Shown in pieces: positions 22,091 to 34,700 of a stretch of DNA of 64,000 bases (the first letter of the stretch is position 1; every line of letters starts with the position of its first letter). Location of the stretch: assembly GCA_025200525.1 (NCBI GenBank), contig CM045758.1, positions 3,333,706 to 3,397,705 on the forward strand, in the 5' to 3' direction. This DNA comes from Camellia lanceoleosa (lineage: Eukaryota; Streptophyta; Magnoliopsida; Ericales; Theaceae). Under the pieces are notes generated by a model that saw nothing but the letters and a program-made list of their open reading frames with translations, was not told where the DNA came from and made no database searches. Made by a program: the position numbers and the translations under genes.

Positions 22091-25000
22091 CAACCGTAGA
22101 CACCCCATTTTTGACCGACCTTAAGACTCAGACGTCATCGATTGAGCGCTCGGTGATTGCGCATGTTATGCTCGTTCTGAGGTTACAGAGTCTTGGCTGA
22201 GAGCCTTGCCTCCAGACTTCGGGACTCTTTTGTGCTTTGCCTCGGTTTGCAAACCAGGTTCTGTTTTCTCTTCCCGAAGGAAGGGAGAGGTCTCGTAGAC
22301 CATCTCTCAGTGGCCGTAGGCTACTATTCATGGTCGTAGACCACTGTTCCCGTTTGGAGACCAGTTTCTGATTTTCAGAGCCGTTGGCCGTGCGCCTCGG
22401 TTCGGGACCGCTTAACTTTCTCCATTTGCTCTGGTTTTTGGCACACACCTTGTTTCCTCTCTCTAAAGGGACACTGTGGCCCGGGAGACCACCTTCGTGG
22501 TCGCACGCCACTTTCAATGCTTAACAGTCAGTTGTCGAGGCACCCGGCTGCGTGTTTTGGCCCTCGAACCCTCATTTTGCATCCGTCTTGGTTCTTTTTT
22601 TGGCATGGACCCTATTTTCATTGTTTGGAAGGTGGCACAAGGGTGGGAGACCACCTTTTCTCTTGGAGACCACCTTTTCTCCCGCCGACCAGTTTTCTTG
22701 TCAAGAAGCTGGTCTCCTTAAGTTTTGAGCCACATTTGTGGGTCTTCCACCATACCACTTGCTTGCATTCAATTGGGAAACCACCATTTAAGGCTGCCGA
22801 CCACCTGACCCTTTTGACTTGGTCGGCCGACTAGGGCAAGTGGTCGGCCGACCACCGAACCCAGTCGGCGGTTCCTCGATTCATCTCTGTGAGTGTGTGC
22901 GGTGTGCCCATTGAAGGCACATAATTATCTTCAAACTTGTTTTTTAGCTTCTTGGAGAAGCTTTGGACCTCTTTGGCTATAAGAGAGACCCTCTCTCTCA
23001 TTAGCAAAGGTTCAGAATTTTGGTCTACGGCATACATACCTCTCTCTCTCTATATCTCTACATTCAAGATAAAAAATGGCCTAGTTCTTGACCCTTTTGC
23101 ATACCATCTCCTAGCACAACACTTCCACTATCAACCTAAGCACCTTGGAGCTTGTTTTCAGAGGCTAAGAAGTTGCTGTTTTGGTCCAGAAGCTGCTGGA
23201 GTGCTTGAGCTTCAAGGGTAACACCCTATTCCCTCTTTTGGTCTTTATTTTGCTCCATCTTTTAGCCATACTTGAAAGCATATTTAGGCTTTGTCATAAA
23301 CTGAAAAAAGTCTTATTTTGAGGTCCTTAACATGTTTGTTTAAGACCATTTTTCTGTTGGGAGTCATCTCCCCCTTTGCATGCTTCATTTTGCCTTATTT
23401 TGAGCCATGCATTAGGGCCTTTTCATTAACCTTTGTTTGGCCTTCTAGCCACTGAAATCCAATGGATTTTTAGTGGCTAGTATGCTATTTTGAGTGCCAA
23501 AATCAGAGAGGGGTGACCCTCTCTCTCCTTGTTTTGTTTTCTAGCATCTTTGGCCTTACAAAGGAGCCCTTATTTGCATGCTTCCAAGCCATGTTTCAGG
23601 CCATTTTTGATGAGTTTTAGGACCTGCATAGGCTCTTTCCAGAGCCCTTTTTTCCATTTTGGGTGTCCATCTTGCATGTGTAGAACAACCCTCTTTATAG
23701 CCTATCAAAGGAGCCTATCATTCTTGCATTCATAGACCATGTTTCAGTGGGTTTTTGGGCTTTATTTGGCATGTCATACCTCTAAATTTTTCTGGTTTAG
23801 GGGCCTCTTGATTGCCTCACATGCTTGTAGTGCAAATCATTTTTACTAGGTTACATTGCACGTTATTTTGGCCTTTGATTCTAGCACTTTTTGGCCATGT
23901 TTTAAACTGATTTTGTGCATGTTTTGGACTGCCCTAGCTCTATTTTTATGCCTCATGGTCGAATGATGCTTGCTATGCATGGTTATAGTTCAATACCCTT
24001 GCCTAGCTTTGAGTTTTGGAACCTATTGCATGCTTATGTTGAGGTGTTTCCATGTTTTAGGGCCATTGTACATCACATTTCAGAGCTTACATGCATGCCA
24101 TATTCCCATGTTTTCCACTCTTTAAATGTGTTTGAGGGTTGTGCTTGTATGCCTCATTTATGGACCATTGCATGAGCTTCATTCCCATGCATTTTGAACC
24201 ATTATTTTAGACCATTTTCCCACTGTCTTGGACCTTCCTAGGGTCTGTTTAGGGCTGGTTTTTCCATTTGTGCATTGCTTTGTGTACCTCTAGTGTAATG
24301 CGCTTTACTAGTTTCGGTACCTGGGCCATCTAGCATGCATTGTGTGAGGTGTTTACATGATTCGGGACCATCTTGCATGTCATTTCAGAGCTGAAAAATA
24401 TGTTATTGTATGCCATATTTCATGCTTACCATGCTTTGGTAGAGTTGCATTTGGTGCCTTAGGTTTGGTCCCTTGCATTTGTGCATGTTTGCATGTGTGT
24501 TGTTGCTTCATTTTCATCATGTATTGGCCACTGATTTGGATGTGGCTGAGGTCCATCCATCTTGGTTTAAGTGCATCTTGCATTGCATATGCCATATAGT
24601 CCATGTTGTTGCATGATTGACCATTGCATTGTGTATGCCTTGATCATTTCATTGTTAGTCTCCATGTGTGCATTACGTATGCCATATAGTTTTCACGTGC
24701 ATCGAGTATGCCTTTGATTATTTCATAGCATTGTGTATGCTAGTAGCATGTTTGCATATCATTATTTGCATGTTTGCATCATTTAGTGGCATTATGCTTA
24801 AGTTGCATGTTAGAGTTGCATTCATGCATGCCATGTGTATTGCATTGTGTTTGGAGTAGGGTTTAGTCCAAGCACGGGAAACGAGGGACGTTTCGTACTC
24901 CAAGTGACGAAACGTGCCTCAATTCTCGGTCGCCGACACTCCGGATTACTCATGATGGAGTTTAGGCTTTGTTGTGTTTATATATGCATTCATTTTACAT

Positions 25001-27960
25001 CGAGTTGTGCAATCCGACTCCTCGGCCATCATGCATCGAGATGCGTGATTGGTGGTACGATGATCGAGGACTATACTCTCTAGAGCTTGTGCAATGATGG
25101 GGAGAGTGGTTGTGCATACATATGTTGAAAATACTTTGCCATGCCCCCCATTTCTTGCTCTCTGTTGCAGGAAACCGGAAGCCAGCAGCAAAAACTGGTC
25201 AGCAGTATCCCTACAAGTTCCCATGGAGTTGTGTACAGTGTTCTAGGGTCAATTGTAAACAGAGGCAAATCGAGGCATCGCGATGGATTTCCCGACAAGG
25301 CGACTCGAACATGCATGCATCTTTCATCATTCCGAACAGAGCTGAGGCAGTCTACTTCATGTAGCATTGCATGCTAGTTTACTTGCTTTCTTAGTTAATT
25401 TGTTAATTAGCTAGTGTTGTGTAATAATTAGTTATTCATTTTGGTTGTGTAATATTTATTCGGACCCCTTCCGAGGAGGGCAATGTTATAATGAGTGTGT
25501 GTGTGTGTGTGATGTATGTCTTTTAACCCCACGTCTTTCTCCCTTTTATTTACTAGCTTATGATGGTTAGTTTTAGGGCACGTTTCAATTAGCATCTATA
25601 TGTTCGCATGTTTGCATTCATTCATATGTATTACATGCACCGGGCTCGGCGCATCATACTAACTGCATTGTATTTCAATTCCAATTTGAATACATGTTAT
25701 CTGTTGCATTTCATATTTCATGTTTAGAATAGCCGAGCCTATCTTAGTTGCATTTTGCATGTGTTGCATTAGCCATCTTAAAATGAACTAGGATCATGCA
25801 TTGATTACTAACTAGTTTCTGTTTTGGCTTGGAGTACTCGGTGAGTGTTTATGCTTTAGCATCCTTGCATGCGTGTGAGTGATTGCCATGATAGCATGCT
25901 TACCATGAGACTATTTGCTTATGTGATATAACTGCCTGAATGCCTGTGGGTGAAGGTTGGGTTATTTGAATTGGAACAATTCATCAATTGGGAGTTTTAA
26001 GCCCACTTGAGAGTGGCAAAATCTTGTTTTCTAAGCCCACCCGAGGGTGGCAAAATCCACGTCTTAGCCTACTTGCGAGTATAACCTTCAAACCGTTTTT
26101 CAAAATGAACATGAGATGCTTTGTTCCAATTCAGGCGACCTAGTCTATACTTGTATGCTGTGCGTATCACATAGTAATTCTAGGCTAATAATCGGAATAA
26201 GAGCACATATGTTTTCAAAATTCGATATCATGTTTAGTAGTGGCCGATCTTTGATCGGGCGAGCGGGGGTGTAACAACGCCCGCGGGGGACCTCGCTATA
26301 GTTCGGACTCGATTTTGTTACGGTTCTAAATCTGAACCAAAGAGTCCAAATCCGGCAAATCGTTTTGAAGGAAAACAGATTTTTTTGAAAGAAGTGCCAA
26401 ACATGGACTGCTTTGCCAGATAACAGAGTCGCCACCTAAATATTTTAAAATGGGAAATTTAGGAAACCCTGACTCGGTCTTGAAGGCCACGTGTCCGTCA
26501 TCACCAAAGTTGGCTCGGGAACTTGGGTACGATTAGGGAAGGTCACATCGTGAGCACCCCCTCTCGCCCGGTCAAAGACCGGCCTCTACTAACCATGATA
26601 TCTGTTTTTGAAAACATTGTGAGTTCTTATTCCGGTTATTAGCCTAGATTACTATGTGATGCTCGCAGCAAACAAGTATAGACTGGACCGTCTGAATTGG
26701 AACAAAACACTTCATGTTTGTTTGTTTGAAAATGGTTTGATGGTACTACTCGCAAGTAGGCTAAGACGCGGATTTGCCACCCTCAGGTGGGCTTAAGAAA
26801 ACAATGATTTTGCCACTATCTAGTGGGCTTAAAACAAACAGTCGATGAATTGTCCCAATTCAGATAACCCAACCTCCACCCACAGGCATTCAAGGCAGTT
26901 ATATCACATAAGCATATAGCCTCATGGTAAGCATGCTGTTATGGCAACACTCACACGCATGCAAGGATGCTAAAACATAACCACTTACCGAGTACTCCAA
27001 GCCAAAACAGAAAACTGATTAGAAATCATGCATGATCCTAAGTATACAGAATTGCCTAATGCAACACATGCAAAATGCAGCTATAGCAGGCTCGGCTCTT
27101 CTAAACATGGTATATGAGATGCTACAGTTAGCATGTATTCAATTTGGAATTGAAATACGAATGCAGTTTGTATGGTGCACCGAGCCCGGTACATGCAAAA
27201 CAGATGAATGATGCAAACATGCTGTCATACTGTATGCTAATTGAAACATGCCCTATATCCAACCATTGTAAGCGGATAAATAAAAGGGAGAAAAAAATGG
27301 GGGTTGGAAGACATACATCACACTCACACACCCTTATTACAGTTGTGCACTCGCGCAGAGGGTCCGAATAAATATACAGTCCCGAATAAAAGAATATTAC
27401 AGATTTCTAATTTAAATAACAAAATAATTACAAAAAGAGTAACACTGGCATGCAAGCGTGGACGCTTTGCTCTGCTTCGATGATGAAATGATGCATGCCC
27501 GGATGCCTTTGCGTGAAATCCACGGTGCGTCTCCGATTAGCCTCTGTTTGCATTTTTCTTGAAACGCGTGCCGAGTTTCGAAAGGTTGTCGATTCTTCAT
27601 TTTGCTGCAACAGAGAGCAGGAAAGGGGCATAGCAATGTATTTCACAAATATATGCATGCCTCGATCCTCGTGCCACCAATCACGCATCTCAATGCATGA
27701 TGGCCGAGGAATCGGATTGCACAACTCAATATAGGATGAATGTGTATGAATGCTACAATAAAACCTAACTCCATCATGGGTAATCCGGAGTGTTGGTGAC
27801 TTGGGAATTGGTAGCGTTCCGTCACTGAGTCTGAAACATGCCTGCTTCCGTGCCAACTAACTCTTATCCCGAACACGATGCAATATGCATGATATGCGTG
27901 AAATGCAACTAACATATATCCTAGCATGTACAATGCTATGCAAATGAGATGTCTCGAAAT

Positions 27961-28572
27961 GCGTGCCCACGGGCACGCAAACCGAGGTGATAGCATAAAA
28001 ACATGAAATGACATACAGAATGCAAATTGGACTTACACTAACATGAGAGAGCCTCAGCCGCACTCATGTAAGAGGCCGTCAGATAAAAAAGAGGTACCTC
28101 GAAAAGCGTGCACGCGGGCACGCAAACTGAGGTCATGATGTGAGATGCGAATCGAGGCGATGATGCGATGGAGAAATCGGATAAAATCGGCGGTAAATCG
28201 AAATGCGCGCCATGTGCACGCAAATCGAGACGATGATGAAATGGAAATCGGATAAAACCGAAGTGCCTTGAAATGCGCGCCCACAGGCACGCAAACCGAG
28301 GCAATGATATACAAGCATGGAAATGGTACAGAAATGCAATGATGGGCTTACGCCAACATGAGAGAGCCTCAGCCGCACTCACATAGGCTGCCGTCGGATA
28401 AAAAAGAGCTGCCTCGAAATGCGTGCACACGGGCACGCAAACCGAGGCGATGCGGAATGACATGCGAAATGCAAATTGGGCTTATACCAACATGAGAGGG
28501 CCTCAGCCGTACTCACGTGGGATGCCAATGAATGAAAACGGAGCGCCTCGAAGTGCGTGCCCGCGGGCACGC
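27961..28572 (-). repeat. Six GC-rich palindromes in a degenerate tandem region
   Basis: GCGTGCCCACGGGCACGC and close variants occur at 27961, 28106, 28205, 28275, 28421 and 28555. Nearly all are followed by AAACCGAGGC or a close form. Most are self-complementary over 6-8 bases per arm. They sit in irregular 70-150-bp repeats that also contain GAGAGCCTCAGCCG. Confidence 0.85.
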
Positions 28573-28859
28573 AAACCGAGGCAATGACAAAAAAGGCACA
28601 AAATGGCATGGAAATGATATGCAAGCATGCAAACTAAATTCCAGCAACTAAATGAAGGGAAAATAGTCTCAAAATGATGATAAAAATGCACCCGATGCCC
28701 AGAATGTTCCCGAAATGTGATATTTAGCCCCCCCCGAAATGGCCTACAGCTATGCTATACATGCAAAATTGACACATGACAGCAAAAAACAGTAGCAAGG
28801 CAGCCCCAAAAATAGCATCTTTCCAGTACAAAACATGGCCAAATTGTAAGCATAGATAT

Positions 28860-29800
28860 GACAACAATAGCTTGCAAAAATACGGATAAAGAGAGGATTT
28901 ACAAAGCAAGTGATATCTACAATGCTCAAACCCAAAAAATCAGTTCTACAACATTAGAGAGGGACTAAAAATATGCATTTTTACAGAAGATGAGACCCCA
29001 AAATTCAGTGTGTAGATATACAGTGCATAGCATGCAAAATAAGGGTCAAAAGAGGTTTATAAAGAGAGGTATCATAAGAAATGACCAAAAAACCTAAGAC
29101 CCTTAATAAAACTTGAAGAATAGACCAAAATAAGACACTTCACAAGCCTGATGAAGGCCAGAAACAGAAGCTAGAATGGCCTAAACAAACATGCAATTTT
29201 ACGGTAAATTTGAAGAATTTCAAAGCAAGTACTAAAACCAATTACCAAATGGCTTAAGACCCTTCACAAAGAATGATTTATGGACCAAAATAAGACTCAT
29301 TCAAGGCCTGATGAAGGCCAAAAACAGAATCCAAAATAATCTAACAAAGCATGCAAGATAGGCATAGAACATGGATTCAAAGCAAGTGTATGATAGAGGA
29401 GGCAAACATGGTTGATCCCTTCTTCAATGTTGAAGAGGGGCTCAAAATGAGCACAATATCAGTAGGTTGCATACTCCAAATCAGATCAAAAATAGGCCAA
29501 AACACTCATGCAATTTTACGGTAAAATGAAGGAATTACAAAGGAGGTGCATGCTAGAATCACCAAACATGGTTGAGCCCTTCTTCAATGTTGAAGAGGGG
29601 CTCAATATAAGCCTACTAAAAGTTTACATCAGTCTCGAAATCAGATTACTCATAAGGCAAATAAAGCATGCAAATTAATGGCCTAAAGAGTGGTATTGAA
29701 GGAAGTATATCATGGAGACACCAAATGAAGTTGAGCCCTTCTACAAAGTTGTAGAGGGGCTCAAAATAAGCCCAAAACTAGTAGGGGTCGGAGCCCAAAA
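28860..29800 (-). repeat. About 160-bp tandem repeat, five or more diverged units
   Basis: The phrase AGCATGCAATTTTACGG and variants recurs at about 29029, 29190, 29352, 29510 and 29667, giving periods of 157-162 bases. Three of the units contain a GTTGAGCCCTTCTTCAA hairpin (29411, 29571, 29730). The host LTR has a similar but less regular region at about 9780-10750. Confidence 0.78.
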
Positions 29801-30312
29801 CAAAAGGGAAATAGGGTAAAGAAATGACTCAAGAAAATGCAAGAAAAAGGGATTTAGGAACTTACCCTTGAAGATGAGTCTTTTGCCTCTTCTTGCCTTG
29901 ATGAAAGTTGCTTCTAAGCCTCTGAAGAAGCCTTCTTTGTTGCTGGAATGGAGTTGTTGATGGTGGTGCTTGGAGTTGATGAAGGATTGGTCTAGATGCT
30001 TGAAGGGTTTTTCAAGGTTTTGGCTATGGAAATAGAGGCTATGGAAGAGGGGCTCTTGAGAGAAAATGTTCCAACCCTAGCAAAGGAGGAGGGCAGCCCT
30101 TTAAATAGGCCAAAAGAGTGTAAAGGGAGGAAAAGCACCCAAGCTTTCCTCCCAAAATATCCGGATGCGGGATATTTTGAAAAATATCTGACAAATTGGA
30201 AAGTCTTTGAAGCAGTGGCCCGGCAGGTAAATTCTGGAGGTGGCCGGCCACCCCACCCCTGTCGGCCAGACCATTCACCTCGGCCATGGCCCAAAAATGA
30301 AGGGAAAAAATT

Positions 30313-30650
30313 CTGGCCGACCACCATGTAAAGGTGTCCTCCCATGAGTGTAGAATAGGGCCCCAAGGTCGGAATCTGGCAACTCTGAAGCAGGAGTCAC
30401 AACATAGAGCTTGAAGGAGAGGCTCAAAACTGAAATGCACAATTACTGGCCGACCACCAACTTTTAGGGTCCTCCCAGATCTGTGGAGCAAGGTTCCAAG
30501 GTCGGAAATTGGCAACACCGGGCGAGCCACAACATAGAGCTTGAAGGAGAGGCTCAAAATGAAACTTTGAATTTGGCCGACCAGTAGTTCTTAGGGTCCT
30601 CCATGTCCCCCGATCACAGTATGTAGCTTTGGTTGGAAGAAAATATGCCC
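30313..30650 (-). repeat. About 130-bp tandem repeat, two and a half units
   Basis: CTGGCCGACCACCA begins units at 30313 and 30446, with a TTGGCCGACCAG form at 30573 (periods 133 and 127). Units share CACAACATAGAGCTTGAAGG near their ends. The open frame across it is a by-product of the repeat. Confidence 0.8.
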
Positions 30651-31766
30651 AGGGTGTTCAACATTGGCGGAAGTGAGCAAAACGGGCGCCGGAGGAGCGA
30701 AACTGGTTATCTGGGATAATTGCTGGCCTCCCACCCCCCAGTGATCTTCCTGGTGTTGAAACAGAGGTACCTGCCAAATTTGAACAAAAACTAATGAGAA
30801 ATGAACGCTCGGAGCCGAAACCGGGCAATTCGGGATCCAAAATGGGTGCGAAGCGGAAGTGGTGTTCGGCGAAGTGGGCATCTGCGACCCGGTGTCCTCG
30901 GAATGTCAAAAGCAGAGGTTCCTGCCAAAAATCAGAGAAAATTGATGCAAAATGAATGCTCGGGGCCCAAATCACGCGATTCGGGTCCCAAACCTTCTAA
31001 GCACCAAAAAGTGGCATCTGACCCAAGTGGGCATCGAAGGCCAGTGTTCCTCGGAATGATAAAAGCAGGCATGCCAAAAACCGGAGAAATCGGAGATGGT
31101 TAGCGGTCCGAGCCGAGAGGCCACTGACGACTCAGCAAACCGAACCGCTCCGAAATGGGCAAAATGGCTGCGACCCACGAAATGTAACACGACCCACCGG
31201 AGATAGTCTCAGACTACTCCTTCCCATGGAAAGAAAACAGAGAAAACCGAGTCTGGTTCGCAAACCGAGACAAGGCATAGAAGAGAATTCGGAAGTCCGG
31301 AGGCAAGGCGCACGGCCGCGACTCTGAGACTTCTGAACGAGCACAATATGCAACATCACCGAGCGCTCAATCGGTGACGTCTGAGTCTTAAAGTCGGTCA
31401 AAAATGAGGTGTCTACAGGGGGTACTCACGAAGTGACCTTCCCCAATCGTACCTAAGTTCCAGAGCCGAGACAACTTTGGTGATGACGGACACGTGGCCT
31501 TAGGCACGAGTCAGGGTTTCCTAAATTCCCCCAAAATAAATATTTAGGTGGCGACTCTGTATTTAGCAAAGCAATCCATGTTTGGCACTTCTTTCTAAAA
31601 ATCTGTTTTTCAAAACGATTTGTCGGATTTAGACTCTGTGATGATTCATCGGTCTTGCATTGCACTCCACGAGATTAGATACAGGACCGTGACATTGAGT
31701 CCTGAACTGTAGTAAGCCCAGTGAACAAAACGGGATTCCTTCCCGGGACGTTCGGGGACGTCTACA

Positions 31767-31771
31767 ATGGC
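31767..31771. other. Target site duplication ATGGC, right copy
   Basis: It matches 8622-8626 exactly and follows the last base of the 3' LTR (31766). Confidence 0.93.
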
Positions 31772-34700
31772 TCAGGATATCTTGTCCATCAACCTGAGTA
31801 TGGGAACCAGAGATTGCATGACAGCATTCTTTGTTATAGATAATAACACCAAGTATAGTACTTTGTTTGGCGGGGATTGGATCCACACCAACAAATGTGT
31901 GTCTTCCTCTCTACATCAAAAGATAATGATAACCCTATGCAATGGAGAGACAGAGGAGATCAACTCAAACCCTTAACCCTTTATCGCTTGTGCTGACTTT
32001 GCAGAGGCCAAGTTGTATACTGAAGGAGTTACACCACTCAGTATATTGAAAAAACCTGATGGATCAGTTGAAGTGACGGCTGATGAGGAAGTAGCACACC
32101 TGAAGCACTTAGTGCATGAGAGTGCTGATGAAGAATTTGTCACCAAGGATAACAATGATGCCTGGTTATAGGCAAGAAGATGAGACCCAAGAAGCCAGAC
32201 CCTTGGCTTTAGTCAAGTTTTCAGTATTAGACTTAAAATCAATAGTCCAGAAGATTCAAGAACAAGATAGGGAAGCCATGGTAGTTGGCTGTAAGCAGGA
32301 GCAACAACAGGTCAAGCCTTTGACTTTTGATAAGTACTGTGCATTGGACATCGAAACAAAAGTCCAAGAAATGCAGGAAGAAGAAGCCTTATGGACAGAT
32401 TTTGTCTATGAGGAAGAAGGCAAAGATGTTGAACCAGAGAAAGTGGGAGTAGAACAAAGCAAAGAAGTTGCTTCGAAGGCAGAAGAAGTCAAAAGAAAAG
32501 CATTAGTAAGTGCTCAAGTACAAGATCCATTGGAAGAAGTCAATTTAGGAGACGGTTCTGTACAGCAATCCACTTATATAAGTGCTTAGTTAAGTTCTCT
32601 TGACAGGAACAGTTATTGGTAGTCTTAAAGAAATATAAGGATCGTTTTGCATGGTCCTATAATGAACTGCCAGGATTGGATAGGTCATTAGTGGAATATA
32701 GGCTCCCTATGAAGCTTAACTTCAAACCACACAAACAAAAATCAAGACGGATGAGCCCTGAAGTGGTTCAGAAAGTGAATGAGGAAATTCTTAAACTCCT
32801 TAAAGCAGGCTTGATTAGAACAGCCAAATATGTTGAATAGTTGTCAAACATTGTGCCTGTAGTTAAAAAGAATGGCAAGATGATGGTATGCATCGATTTT
32901 AAAAATCTAAATTTGGCAACTCCAAAAGATGAATACCCCATGCCTATAGTGGATCTATTAGTAGATAGTTCAGCAGGGCACATGATTTTGTCTATGATGA
33001 ATGGGCATTCCGATTACAACCAGATCTGCATTGCAAATGAGGATGTCCACAAGATAGCATTCAAGTGTCCTGGGAATATTGGTACCTTCGAATGGATAAA
33101 AATGTCATTTGGTCTAAAGAATGCTAGGGCAACATATCAGAGGGCAATGGATACTATCTTTCATGATCTTATTGGAGGATAGCTAGAGTGTTACATTGAT
33201 GATATTATTGCAAAGTCCCAGTCCATGAAGGAGCACTTGGTTCACTTGGCAGTAGCTTTCGAAAGAATGAGAAAGTTCAAGTTAAAGCTTAATCCTTTCA
33301 AATGTGCTTTTGGTGTATCAGCTAGAAACTTCTTAGGGTATGTAATACACAAAAAGGGCAGATTGATCAGAATAAAGCCAAAGCCATCATTGAGGCCAAG
33401 TCTCCATCAAGTAAGAAAGAAATACAAAAGTTCCTCGGTCAGGTTAATTTTCTTCGAAGATTTATTTCTAACACTGCAGGGAAAACTAAAGTATTTTCTT
33501 CTTTATTAAAGTTGAAAGATGAAGAGGAGTTTGTGTGGACAGCAGAACATCAAATTGCTTTCGAAGGAATTAAAGCCTACTTGGCCAAGCCTCCAGTGCT
33601 GATGCCACCAAAGAGCGACAAGCCTTTGAAGTTATACATTGCTGCAACAGAAGATTCATTAGGAGTTTTCCTAACCCAGGATAATAAAGAAGGCAAGGAG
33701 CAAGCAGTTTATTACCTTAGTAGGTTTTTAAATTCTTGTGAATGTAAATACTTGACTGTAGAAAAGCTGTGCGTTGCATTGTACTTTGCAGCGATGAAAT
33801 TAAGATATTATCTTTTGTCTACTGTTGTCTCGATAATTGCAACCACAAACTTGGTTAAGTATATGTTATCTAGACCAATGTTGAGAGAAAGAATTGGCAA
33901 ATAGATATTAGCTTTGTCAAAGTTTCATCTAGAATATGTCCCCCAAAAGGTAATAAAAGGACAAGTTTTGGCTAACTTCTTGGCAGATCATCCATTTCAA
34001 ACAGAAAGCCAAGAGATAATGGATCTTGGTATGATCAATGTTGAGCCATGGCAGATATGGTTTGATAGATCAAAAGCTAATGGTTTGATTGGAATTGGTG
34101 TTATAATTAAATCACCACAGTAGAAACGACATATGGTTTCAAAGTGGATGAAACTACTTGTTCCAATAATCAAGCTGAATATGAAGTTTTAATAATGGGA
34201 CTGGAAATGCTTATTGGATTATAAGCTCATGCAGTTGATATATTTGGAGATTCTCAATTGGTAGTCAAGCAAGTGAAAATAATTTTCAAATGTCAAAGTG
34301 CAAGCATGTTACCATATTATGTTGTTGCATTACACTTGCTTTCTCAGTTTCAGATAGCAAATGTGACTTATATTCCAAGGTTCATGAATAACAAAGCCAA
34401 TAATGTAGCTCAGAAGGCTGCGAATTTCAGAATGAGGGATGACACTCAATTGAACATAAGTCAAGCAATATATCAAAAATTAATACCACATTTAGCTAAT
34501 AGGAATGTGGTGTTAGAAGTCAATCATAATGACTAACAAGATCAAGATTAGAGGCATCCAATCATGCAGTACTTAACTGGCCCATCTTCGAAGGCCAACA
34601 GAAAGATTAAATTACAGTCTATGCAATACATAGTATATGGTAATGCTCTTTACAAAAGGGGAGCAGATGGATTGTTATTAGAATGTTTAGGGTCGAAGGA

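Larger units (their letters stand above)
26270..31417 (-). mobile_element. Inverted 5148-bp solo LTR of a related Ogre/Tat-like family
   Basis: The insert is flanked by GGGGG at 26265-26269 and 31418-31422. The matching place in the 5' LTR (about 12800) has a single GGGGG, which is the empty site. Read on the minus strand it starts TGTAGACACCTC, then a stretch nearly identical to the start of the host LTR, and it ends in GCGTTGTTACA. Its distal part (about 26300-27340) resembles the host LTR 3' portion in inverted orientation, while the middle differs. No internal region or second LTR is present, so it is a solo LTR left by recombination. Frames within it, including a 172-codon one, have no family features. 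Confidence 0.87.
8627..31766 (+). mobile_element. Non-autonomous Ogre/Tat-like LTR element (23.1 kb including nested solo LTR)
   Basis: Two LTRs of about 4.5 kb (8627-13147 and 22095-31766, the latter interrupted) flank an 8.95-kb internal region. The ends are TGTAGAC..GTCTACA and the target duplication is ATGGC. The primer site at 13153-13170 pairs with an arginine-type tRNA end, as in Ogre elements. The interior holds only a gag-like frame with a zinc knuckle (13831-14937). After it come purine-rich sequence and minisatellite arrays. No protease, reverse transcriptase, RNase H or integrase motif is seen in any frame. That matches gag-only (TR-GAG) or LARD-type derivatives, which would need polymerase and integrase from a relative. 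Confidence 0.87.
22095..31766 (+). repeat. 3' LTR of the Ogre/Tat-like element, interrupted by a solo LTR
   Basis: It matches the 5' LTR from 22095 to 26269 and from 31423 to 31766. Without the nested insert and one GGGGG copy it is 4519 bp, against 4521 bp for the 5' LTR. The first base is C instead of T, so the tip no longer reads TG. It also carries a private 22-bp duplication of GAGACCACCTTTTCTC near 22650-22680 and a block near 25163-25260 much more divergent from the 5' copy than its surroundings. Confidence 0.92.

Noticed and set aside
8627..26269. Repeated segments at 8627-13147 and 22095-26269 as a segmental gene duplication
   Set aside because: TG..CA ends, primer site, purine tract and the flanking ATGGC duplication show they are LTRs of one element.
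30039..30557. A 172-codon frame in the solo LTR
   Set aside because: It covers the 130-bp tandem repeat and repeats its own sequence; nothing recognised.
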